In this document: one piece after another, positions 1 through 8,700 of the stretch | Layout of the letters: each line of letters begins with the position of its first letter | How positions within the stretch are numbered: position 1 is the first letter of the stretch | From: Pseudomonas fluorescens | GTDB lineage: Bacteria; Pseudomonadota; Gammaproteobacteria; Pseudomonadales; Pseudomonadaceae | DNA: 55,817 nt | NCBI RefSeq assembly: GCF_001902145.1 | Contig: NZ_MRST01000023.1 | Location: 451,206 to 507,022, forward strand | Reading direction: 5' to 3' | The notes under the pieces: generated by a model | What the model was told of the DNA's origin: nothing | The model's input: the letters and a program-made list of their open reading frames with translations, nothing else | Database searches by the model: none | Translations under genes and position numbers: made by a program

Positions 1-541
1 GGCCATGTATTGCCCACAGAATCAACGCCTGGCACAGATCCCCTGTGGGAGCGGGCTTGCTCGCGAAAGCGGAGTGTCAGTCACTGAATCCTTAACTGAA
101 CCACCGCTTTCGCAGGCAAGCCAGCTCCCACATTGGTCATGTATTGCCCACAGAATCAACGCCTGGCGCAGATCCCCTGTGGGAGCGGGCTTGCCCGCGA
201 AAGCGGAGTGTCAGTCACTGAATCCTTAACTGGACCACCGCTTTCGCAGGCAAGCCAGCTCCCACATTGGCCATGTATTGCCCACAGAATCAACGCCTGG
301 CGCAGATCCCCTGTGGGAGCGGGCTTGCCCGCGAAAGCGGAGTGTCAGTCACTGAATCCTTAACTGAACCACCGCTTTCGCAGGCAAGCCAGCTCCCACA
401 TTGGCCATGTATTGCCCACAGAATCAACGCCTGACACAGATCCCCTGTGGGAGCGGGCTTGCCCGCGAAAGCGGAGTGTCAGTCACTGAATCCTTAACTG
501 AACCACCGCTTTCGCAGGCAAGCCAGCCACACATTGGTTTG
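1..541. repeat. Four tandem 134-bp units, each an inverted REP pair (REPIN)
   Basis: The string GTATTGCCCACAGAATCAAC recurs at 7, 141, 275 and 409, a constant period of 134 bp. Each unit holds TGTGGGAGCGGGCTTGC followed about 60 bp later by its near inverse GCAAGCCAGCTCCCACA, i.e. two REP sequences head to head, as in Pseudomonas REPINs. The units differ by only a few bases; the last has a 3-4 base loss in its right REP (CAGCCACACATT against CAGCTCCCACATT). The array ends about 10 bp before the stop of the first giant gene. Small open frames inside it are products of the repeat and are not genes. Confidence 0.93.
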
Positions 542-551
542 CAGTGGAAGG

Positions 552-3500
552 TTAGAGCCCGGCGTCAATCATGGCCTGGCGGGTCAGGCGTCGGCTCAGT
601 TCCTGCTCGTTGTGAAAGCTTTTGAGAAACAGGCTCAAGTACACCTCATCAGTCATGGGTTCGCCGGTCAAGACTTGCTCATGGGGCACGTTGAGCGTGT
701 CTGTCAACTCGATCAAGCGTTGTCTGAGTTGTTCCTGCGCTTGTTCTTCGGCAGCGGCGAAGGCGTTCTGGGCCTGGCGCAAGTCATCGATGGTGTCGCT
801 GGCCTGCTCGTGTTGACACTTGATCTGCCGGTACTCGTCGGGGTGGGCGTCGAGCAAGTAATCGCTCCAGAACGGCTGTTCGAGCATCTGCTCCACCAAC
901 CCGTCGCCCTGTTCGTCCTCGATCACCTTGTTGTAGGCTCTGACCAATTGCCTGGGCTCTACGTTACCGGCCTCGCGGTAGAGCATGTGGTCGGCCAGCC
1001 ATGGCAGGTCCAGGCGCGCTTTGAGACCGGTCTGGTAGGCGCTGTACACCTCGACCTCGTCCAGAGTGCCGGGTACGCCGTCGACGATATCGGTGGTCAG
1101 CCGCAGGGGCGGGCCTTCGCTGCCGTCCTCATTGCGGGTGGGGGTGGTGAGGCGCGTCTGGAGGTCCTGTTTGACGATTTGATTGAGCTTGTCCAACCGT
1201 GCCTTTTGTTTGGCGAGCAGCACCAGCGCGTTGCTCCGGGCCTGGGCGGTGGGCAAGCGTGAAGCCTCGAGCTTGAGGGTTTCGACACCCATGGCGTTGA
1301 ACAATTGGGCGCCCGCATCGGCACATCGGATGGGTTCGGCCGCCAGGTTGAACAACGCCGTGCGGGTGGGTTCATCACTGTCGGCAGCCCGCAGCAGGCG
1401 CAACACGTTGGTGCGCAGCTGCCGCAGATTGTGCTGATAGCGCAGCAGGTCATCTGGCGTCTGGACCAGCTCCGGGGCCGGCTGCTGCTGGCTTCTGATT
1501 ACCTCGAAAAACCCCTGGGAGCCGTGTTCCCACTCCAGCTCATCCCAGATTTCCTGCCAGCCCTGGCGCTGTTCGGCCGGCAGGTGGCCGAGCCAGAATT
1601 GGCTGTCCTGCTCGCCGCGCGGGGGGTAGCTGCGATACGGGTCCAGGCCGGCGGCGCGGCGGTAGCCGACCAGCCGGTCCTCGGCGTCCCGCGCAAGCTT
1701 CTGGCGGTCCAGGCGTGTGCGTGCGACCAGTTCTGCCGAGGCCGTGCCCGGTTCGACGATGGGCACCTGGGTGATGCCGGTGTTCAGCAGGTTCAGGTGA
1801 AAGTCCCGCGCACGGGGCAGGTCGAGGAGGCCCAGCGGCCATTGGCTCAGGCCTGTGTTGTTGAGCGCCAGTACCTTCAGTTCAGGCATGCGGCTGATGT
1901 CCGGTGGTGTGCTCAGGTGTTCGTTATGCGACAGCACCAGCACCCTCAGATGGTTCAACTGTTTGAGCTGTTCCAGGGTGTGCGGCTGCCAATTAATGGG
2001 GTTTTCCGCCAGGCCCAGGTGCGTGAGCCGACGCATACCGCTGATGGCATCCGGCAGGGTGGTCAGGCGTTTACCGGTGATATCCAGGCTGCGCAGGTTA
2101 GGGAAATTGTTCAGGAACGGGCTGTCGGCGTCAGTGAAGTGGGTACCTGCCAGGTTGAGGCTGGTGATGTGGTTCAAACCAGTGTCGAGCTTGGGGAAGT
2201 TCTGCAAGAAGCCATAGAGGGTTTCCCCACGCAGATCCAGTTCGCTTCCCAATCGGCGCTCGCCGAAATCCGTGTCGTGGCCCTGGCTCGAGTGCTCCCA
2301 GCTTTGGCGTATCAGCGCGCTCAGGCGTTCTCTGAATAGTTGCTCCGGGAGTGCCGGCCTGCGCTTGCGGGTGCCCGCTGCGGGCAGGCTTTGCCAGTTT
2401 TTAAGGGCCTTGCGCAGGGCTTTCTTTTCGGTTTCAAGCTCGCGCAGCAAGCGCAGCCCTTCGTTCGAATGCAAGGAGTGGGCATAGTCCATCAGGTGTT
2501 CGTCTGTCAGCGTCGGATACAGGGCTCTGAGCCGCCCCTCTACGTTGCCGTTATCACCGCTCAACCTGCGGCGTAGCGCGCTGAACAACGGCTTTTGCAG
2601 CAGTTGCTGGGTGTTTGGTGCTGCGACGGCGAAGATCGGCGGTTCGGCCAATACCGTACGGCGTTCGGCCGGCAGTTGCAGGGTGTGCTTGAGCCATTCG
2701 CGCAGTGCCTGGCCTTGGCCGGGCGAGAAACCCAGGGTGTCGGCGGGCAGGGTGTGCAGCACGGCTTCATACAAGTCCCAGGTGGTCGCGGCGCTGGCGC
2801 CGTGACGTGTGTATTGGCCTGGCGCGGTGCGTATCAGCAGGGCGTCGGTGGTGGCGTCATCCGGCCCGACACGGCAACGCAACTGCCCGCTGGGCAGTTG
2901 CTCGCGGATGCTCACGCGCAGTTGGCCAAAGGCGTCACTGTGTATTTTTACGGCATTGAGCAGCAAGCGTTCGGTGTCGGGCGTGGGCGCGGCGTCCAGG
3001 TGAAAACCTTCATAAGCGTGGGTGGTGCGTGCTTCGAACTGCAACTCCCTGGCCTGATGCTTGAGGCGCAACGGCAGGCGCTGCGTTTGGTCGATGTGCT
3101 GTATTTCAGCGGGACGAGCCTGGGCCAGTATCGCCTGGGCCAGGCTGTCGGGCAGGTCGGGAAACTGTCGTTGCAACAGCAAGCCATGGGCACTGTTGGA
3201 CTGGCGTTTGAAGCTGTACAGATGCTCGAAGATGTCGTCCTTGCGCGAGGCCACGTAGAGGCTCAGTTGTTCGCGTAGCGTGCGCACCCGCACGCTGGCT
3301 TCGGCCGGCAAGGGCTCGCCGAGGAGGCCGGCCAACTCGTCTTCGTCGAGAAAGTCCACCACGCGCTGGGCCAGGCGGCCTGCCTGCAGGTCTTCACGGC
3401 TGATCGCCAGCGTTGCTTGGGGCGCTGCCGGTGTTGCTCCATGGCGGATCGGCTCACCGCTGAGGTCAGAGGCCTCGAACACGGCGATGGCCTTGTCGCT

Positions 3501-5612
3501 GGGCCAGCCGTCCATGCGCGTGAGCATGTCGGCGGACCAATAGCCGGCTTCGCCAGTGTCGGCCGCCGGCTCGCCGAACGTGTCGATGCGCTGGCGAATC
3601 TCGAAACGGTCCAGGGTGTCGGCCAGCAACGGTGACGGGGGCTGGTTTTCGCTGTACATCTGCCGCAGCTCGCCGGGTTCTACGCCACTGATAGCGCGTA
3701 ACTGTTGCAGACGCGCTTCGGGCCAGGCGGCCGTCTGCGGAGTCAGGCGCCGCAGCAGTTGGGTCTCGTCCCAGGTCCTTGGCTCCTCGCCCTCCAGCAC
3801 CACGGCGCCACGACCGTTGAGCCGCACTTGCGGGCGATAAGCGTGGGGCCGTAGCGGATGGACGACGCGGTGCTGGTCGGTGTCGGGCACCAGGCTGACT
3901 TCATAGTGTTTGTTGTCCAGGCGCAGGATTTTTTTCTCGGCGTGGCGATGAAACCCCTGGGCGTCGGCCGCCGCATCGGCGGGCAAGGTCAGGTTTTTTT
4001 GCTCATAGGGGCTCAAGTCCGAATGCCACAAACGCATTGTTCCGTCGGCCAGGGGCACCGGTTTCAACCCCTCCACAAAGTTCGAAAGCTTGAGCTGGGC
4101 CAATTGTCCGGCAGCGCCGAACCCGAGCAGTTGCAACACGTTTTCCGCCACCCCGACCACATGTTCAATAGCCTCGACGCCCAGCCCCTCGGCCCAATCC
4201 AACAGGCCGTCGAACACCTCATCGGCGAGTTGATACGCGGTGTAAGCCAGCATCAGCTCTCCCAGAAACGGCACGAAGGGGGTGACCACCAGTAACGCCA
4301 CGTTGAGGATATCGGAGAAGATTTTTTCCAGGTTGTCCCACCAGGCCCAGCGCGCCATGCGGTCGGCGTAGGCGGTGGACACCGCCAGCTCACGGGCATC
4401 GTTGAGGATTTTGTCGAGCTTTTGCTTGTACAGATGCTCCCACAGCGGCGCTCGTACACGCTTGGCGCTGAACTGCAGGTTGGGGTTGTCCACGGCGACC
4501 TCGCGCCAGCTCGGTTGCGGGTCGCCGGGTGTATGGCGATGCCACTTCACCTGGAGCAGTCGCTGCCCCAATTGGCTGAAGAAATGCCCTTGGAACTGAT
4601 GCCCGACGAACCGGCTGAAGAATGGTTGGTAGTCGGGCTGTTGCAGTTGCCGGGTCAGGGTCTGCATGAACTCGACCGTTGAGGCATAACGTTTGAGCGG
4701 GTGATGGGGGTCATCCGGCACATAGGCGATAACGGGCAGCGCCTCGCGGCTGTGTTCCAGGTCGGCGGCGATGAGCACGATGCCGGTCAGGGTTGCGTCC
4801 ATCAGGCTCAGGTCATGGCAGTGCGCGGGCTTGCCGTCGAGCGTCAGGTTCGTCTGACCCTCGATCAACGCGCTGATCAGCCCATGGTCCTGAGCCTGGA
4901 TATCGCCCTTGATCAACGCCATGCGCGCGGCAACCTTGAGTGCGGCCTGCTGGTTGAGCACGACCCGGGCGCGCAACACGCCTTCGACCACCGGGGCGGT
5001 ACGGCCCAGGTGCTCATCAAGGTGCCGGTGGTACTGGGCGCCGATGTCCAGGTTACGCACCAGGGATTTGAATTGCGCAATCGACAACGTGTGGGCCAAC
5101 GGCAGCACGTCGAAGTGGCCCAAGGCATCGGGCTGGGTGATGAATTGCGAGTCGGCGCTGAAGGTTTCGGTGTCGGCAAAGTTGTGCAGCGCGGCGTCCA
5201 GCAGCGATACCGTGCGGCTGCGCACGCCGCTGGCGAAGTCCTTGACCCACCAGGGCTGTGTGGCCGGCGCATACAAGCGCAGGTAGGTACTGCGCACGTC
5301 CACATCGAGGTTGTGATGCTGTTTCAGGGCGGCTCTCAACAAGGGTTCGGCAAAGCGCTTGAGGTCGGTGATGGGGGCCAGTTTGCGGTCGATGACGATC
5401 TGGGTTTTCCAGTGTTCAGCCATCTCGGTCTTGAGTTGTTGGTGCTGGGGAGGCGAGGCGCTTTTGTACCAGGCCGGAATGCTTTTTCGGCTGGCTTTCA
5501 GGGCATTGATGCGTGCCAGGGGCAGCGTGCTGATCCAGGCAGGCAAGGCATTGCGGATCAATTCGTAGTGCTGGCCTTTGTCTTCGTTGGCCGAAAAATC
5601 ATGTGCGGTCAT
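552..5612 (-). CDS. Giant dermonecrotic-toxin-like protein with LRR and NEL-type E3 ubiquitin ligase domain
   Basis: A 1686-residue protein. The first ~1100 residues resemble the DUF6543 / dermonecrotic-toxin-like N-terminal region common in Pseudomonas, with a hydrophobic stretch at about 435-475 (LVVTPFVPFLGELMLAY). Residues ~1120-1285 are about six leucine-rich repeats (for example LRSLDITGKRLTTLP, LTHLGLAENPINWQP). The C-terminal ~375 residues match the NEL ligase family of IpaH, SspH and SlrP effectors. The candidate catalytic cysteine is C1430 in RCADAG, in keeping with the family CxD motif. In that family LRRs bind substrate and the cysteine carries ubiquitin, acting inside host cells. 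The gene is divergent from the next giant gene with a 134-bp gap. No chaperone or immunity gene is adjacent. The ATG at 5612 has only a weak GAAAG-like ribosome site. Domain calls rest on motif recognition, not a search. Confidence 0.9.
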   Translation of the reverse strand: MTAHDFSANEDKGQHYELIRNALPAWISTLPLARINALKASRKSIPAWYKSASPPQHQQLKTEMAEHWKTQIVIDRKLAPITDLKRFAEPLLRAALKQHHNLDVDVRSTYLRLYAPATQPWWVKDFASGVRSRTVSLLDAALHNFADTETFSADSQFITQPDALGHFDVLPLAHTLSIAQFKSLVRNLDIGAQYHRHLDEHLGRTAPVVEGVLRARVVLNQQAALKVAARMALIKGDIQAQDHGLISALIEGQTNLTLDGKPAHCHDLSLMDATLTGIVLIAADLEHSREALPVIAYVPDDPHHPLKRYASTVEFMQTLTRQLQQPDYQPFFSRFVGHQFQGHFFSQLGQRLLQVKWHRHTPGDPQPSWREVAVDNPNLQFSAKRVRAPLWEHLYKQKLDKILNDARELAVSTAYADRMARWAWWDNLEKIFSDILNVALLVVTPFVPFLGELMLAYTAYQLADEVFDGLLDWAEGLGVEAIEHVVGVAENVLQLLGFGAAGQLAQLKLSNFVEGLKPVPLADGTMRLWHSDLSPYEQKNLTLPADAAADAQGFHRHAEKKILRLDNKHYEVSLVPDTDQHRVVHPLRPHAYRPQVRLNGRGAVVLEGEEPRTWDETQLLRRLTPQTAAWPEARLQQLRAISGVEPGELRQMYSENQPPSPLLADTLDRFEIRQRIDTFGEPAADTGEAGYWSADMLTRMDGWPSDKAIAVFEASDLSGEPIRHGATPAAPQATLAISREDLQAGRLAQRVVDFLDEDELAGLLGEPLPAEASVRVRTLREQLSLYVASRKDDIFEHLYSFKRQSNSAHGLLLQRQFPDLPDSLAQAILAQARPAEIQHIDQTQRLPLRLKHQARELQFEARTTHAYEGFHLDAAPTPDTERLLLNAVKIHSDAFGQLRVSIREQLPSGQLRCRVGPDDATTDALLIRTAPGQYTRHGASAATTWDLYEAVLHTLPADTLGFSPGQGQALREWLKHTLQLPAERRTVLAEPPIFAVAAPNTQQLLQKPLFSALRRRLSGDNGNVEGRLRALYPTLTDEHLMDYAHSLHSNEGLRLLRELETEKKALRKALKNWQSLPAAGTRKRRPALPEQLFRERLSALIRQSWEHSSQGHDTDFGERRLGSELDLRGETLYGFLQNFPKLDTGLNHITSLNLAGTHFTDADSPFLNNFPNLRSLDITGKRLTTLPDAISGMRRLTHLGLAENPINWQPHTLEQLKQLNHLRVLVLSHNEHLSTPPDISRMPELKVLALNNTGLSQWPLGLLDLPRARDFHLNLLNTGITQVPIVEPGTASAELVARTRLDRQKLARDAEDRLVGYRRAAGLDPYRSYPPRGEQDSQFWLGHLPAEQRQGWQEIWDELEWEHGSQGFFEVIRSQQQPAPELVQTPDDLLRYQHNLRQLRTNVLRLLRAADSDEPTRTALFNLAAEPIRCADAGAQLFNAMGVETLKLEASRLPTAQARSNALVLLAKQKARLDKLNQIVKQDLQTRLTTPTRNEDGSEGPPLRLTTDIVDGVPGTLDEVEVYSAYQTGLKARLDLPWLADHMLYREAGNVEPRQLVRAYNKVIEDEQGDGLVEQMLEQPFWSDYLLDAHPDEYRQIKCQHEQASDTIDDLRQAQNAFAAAEEQAQEQLRQRLIELTDTLNVPHEQVLTGEPMTDEVYLSLFLKSFHNEQELSRRLTRQAMIDAGL

Positions 5613-5746
5613 GGCGCGTCTTTCGTGGTTGCTTGGGCTCCCAGACTAGGCTTGCGCCGAGGTCTTTCTGGCGGTAGTTGTCTATCGGCATCGAGCGTCA
5701 TATAGCCTGTAGCGTCGCAGAATCTATCCCTTTGAGAGACCCTCTC
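5613..5746. promoter_or_regulatory. Shared intergenic region between two divergent giant genes
   Basis: This 134-bp gap must hold the promoters of both giant genes. On the plus side GAGAG (5734-5738) lies 8 bp before ATG 5747, and TAGCCTG (5702) plus TCTATCCCTT (5723-5732) lie upstream. On the minus side TAGTCTGG (5648 to 5641) lies about 36 bp before ATG 5612. No convincing sigma-70 pair was seen on either strand, so the promoter type is open. Confidence 0.5.
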
Positions 5747-8700
5747 ATGACGTCTGCCACACACGACTCAGCATCCCCGCGCCAAACCCATATCGAGCAA
5801 ATCAAGGTTCTGTTCCGCGATCCGCCGTCGTTGCAGGCGGTGGCGCAGGGGGCGGCCCAGGCCTACCTGAATGCACAGACGAAACTCTGGCCCGCCGGGC
5901 TGCTCCATCTGGCCACGCCAACCGCAGGCACCAACTCCTTCACTTACCAGTCCTTGCCTGAGCTTGTGGTGCAGCGCCTGGCAGACGCCAGGCCGACTTT
6001 GCTGGTGGAGAACTATCATGTCGTGGTTCATCGGGTGCGCGAGGTGTACGCACCCGGCGGGCCGACGCTTGCCGAGCTGGAAAGATTGATCAACCATTGC
6101 GGCCCTGCACTCTTGACCTCCTATGCCCAGCGTCTGCAAACCTGGTGGCGTGAATCTTTACCGGCGAATAGGGTGCGCTGGGGAGCCCTGTCCGACCACC
6201 TGATGGCGCTGCTCTACGATTCACCCAAGCCACCCGGCATGGACGCAGCGCGTTTCGCCACCTTGTTTCCCAAAACCCTGTTGCGGCCGTCACGGCCCGA
6301 CCCGCAATGGGATGCGCAGGAAGGCTCGTTGCAGCTGCGCACTGTGCATCTGCTGGGGGCGAGACAGACCGGCGAGCAGGCGCAAATGCTGCCCCTGCTG
6401 GTACTCAGTCATGCTTCGAACACCCTGCTGTTCAGCCCGGCCAGCGGCATTCACGTGCTCGACAGCCTGGACGACATCGGCGCGTGGCTACCGGCGTACA
6501 CCAGTGCGGTACTCACCGACGCGGCTGAGCAATGGTTCACCCAACAGGTGCAGGGCGATCCGTTCGATGCCCTGGCAGCGAGCTACCTGGCACGTCAGTT
6601 GTTGGAGATCGACAGCATCCAGCGCAATGTGTCGCGAACGGCTGAAGAGTATCGGGCGCTGCTGACCTACATCACCGATCCGCGCCGCTGGTTTATCGGC
6701 GAGCTGAGCACGCGCCAGCAGCGTTTGCGCCAGGCATTACCGTTGTGGCTGGCCCAGGCGAGCGCCGAGGACAGCATCGCCTATGCACACCTGTTGCAGC
6801 AGTGGGTGCTGGCTCAGCATGAAAACGGGGCCAGCTCTTTTCTCGACGGCATCGAATCGATTGAGGCCTGCGCAGACCGTCGCTTGCAGCACTGCCTGAA
6901 GATGCAGCCCGGTGCAACGGCCATTCGGCTGGACGAGGTTTCACTGACCTTCGAGCGCATCATCGCCGCGCCAGTGCCGGTACCGGGCGGGTTCATCGCC
7001 GGGGAGGTGGAACCTGTGACGCTGACATTGACCGAGTTGGCCCTGGAGAACCTTGCCGGCTTCACGCACACCGCCAAGCGCATCACGCTTAGCGGGGCGG
7101 CGGCACCGGCGTGGCTGACCTATGAGCGGATCAAGCAGTGTGTGACTGAGGCGGACGTGGGGCAGGTGTACCCTGCCTTGCTGAAAAAGAGCTTGATCGA
7201 CGATGTCGCTGAGGCCACCCGCCGTCGACAACAGTTCAGCCGACAATTGCGCGTGCAACTACCGATGCTGGCCCTGGAGTCGAAGATCAAGGGGGAGCAC
7301 GGTTTGACCTTGAGCGGCTTCCAGCGGGTACGGGCCGCCCTGCAGGCCAGCGCTGGCGAACGCACGGTGCAGGGGCAAGCTGTCGCGCTGTGGCCGTTGG
7401 CGTTCAAGGCCTCGGAACACGCCCGTGCAGATGAAGTGACCAATATGTTCGTCATCGGGCCGTTAGAGGGCAGCAGCGGGCCGCACCTGTTATATCGGCC
7501 TTTGTTCAGCCCGCCGCTGCAGGAGTATGCGTCGCTGGAGGCTTTGTTCACCGCCATCAAGACCCCAGGCGCGTTACAGGACAACGTGTTGGCCTGGATC
7601 GCGGCTTCGCGCCAGGCGGTGTATGCCAATAATGGCTTTAACGAGCCGCACATCCGCCGCTTTCTACCGGGCGATGAATTCACCGTGTATGAAAAACCGG
7701 CGCCGGCCCAACTGAGCAAGCAGGTGGTCACCAGCGACCCGGCGCACCAGGTGTTCAGCGCCACCGCCAACGCCTTGGTGACCCTGGCGGACCGCCAGTC
7801 GGTGTCCAACGCCGAACAGCGTTGGCGCACCCTGAAAAATGCCGGCTGGTTGTTGTTCAATACGCTGCTGCCGCTGCTCAACGGGCCGTTGAAGCTGGGC
7901 GGTTGGCTGGTGCAGTTGGTGGACAGTGCACAGCACGATATCGAAGGCCTGAGCAGTGGCGATGGGCAAACGCGCAGCGTAGCCCTCACCGATTTATTCG
8001 CCAACCTGATGGCGATTGTCGCCCATCAAGCCGCGCCAGAGGATGCCCACCAGTCTCTGGCGTTGGAACACCCGGCATTTGCGCCTTTGGCGCGCGCCGG
8101 GGCGGCGCAGGCTGCGCACCGCGTGTTACCGCTCACGGCGGCGCCCGTACCCGCGACGTTCCAGCCGCCGATGCGTTGGGCCAATGCGCGGCAGGTGCTC
8201 ACAGCGCAGCAGCGTGCACGGCTTGAGCCGTTACGCCTGAAGACGTTTGCCAAACCCTGGCCGACGACCCTGGAAAATGCCGAGACCCGTGGCTCGACCT
8301 GGGGTTTGCTGCGCGACACTTCCCAGGTTCCGCAGCAATGGCAAGCGCTGGTGCAAGGTGCGTTGTATCGCGTGCAAGTCAAACAGGGCGAGGTCAGGGT
8401 AGTCAGTGCCGACGGCGCCACCCTTGGGCCTTGGCTCAGGCATTCGGGACGTGGCCAATGGGACTTTGACCTGCGCCTGCGGTTGGCCGGCGGAAACGCG
8501 GACGAGGCTCCTGAACGTACCCGCCAAGCGCAATCGGCCACCCTTGCGGCGCTCGAGGTTGAGTACGAAAAAGCCAAGGCGAACCATACACGCGCCACTA
8601 CGGCCATGGGCCTGGCACGTACCCTGGCGAACCGGCCCGCCGGGCAGATCACTGAGCAGCAGCGCAGCCAGGCATGGGAGCGCTATGCCCGGGAACTGAG

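Noticed and set aside
1..541. The 134-bp tandem array as a CRISPR array
   Set aside because: The whole unit, including the would-be spacer, is repeated nearly unchanged, and each unit contains an inverted REP pair.
534..5705. Long open frames opposite and across the first giant gene (for example 1305-2339 and 4701-5705 on the plus strand)
   Set aside because: They are antisense shadows in high-G+C DNA. They have no ribosome sites or recognisable domains, while the minus-strand frame shows clear LRR and NEL motifs.
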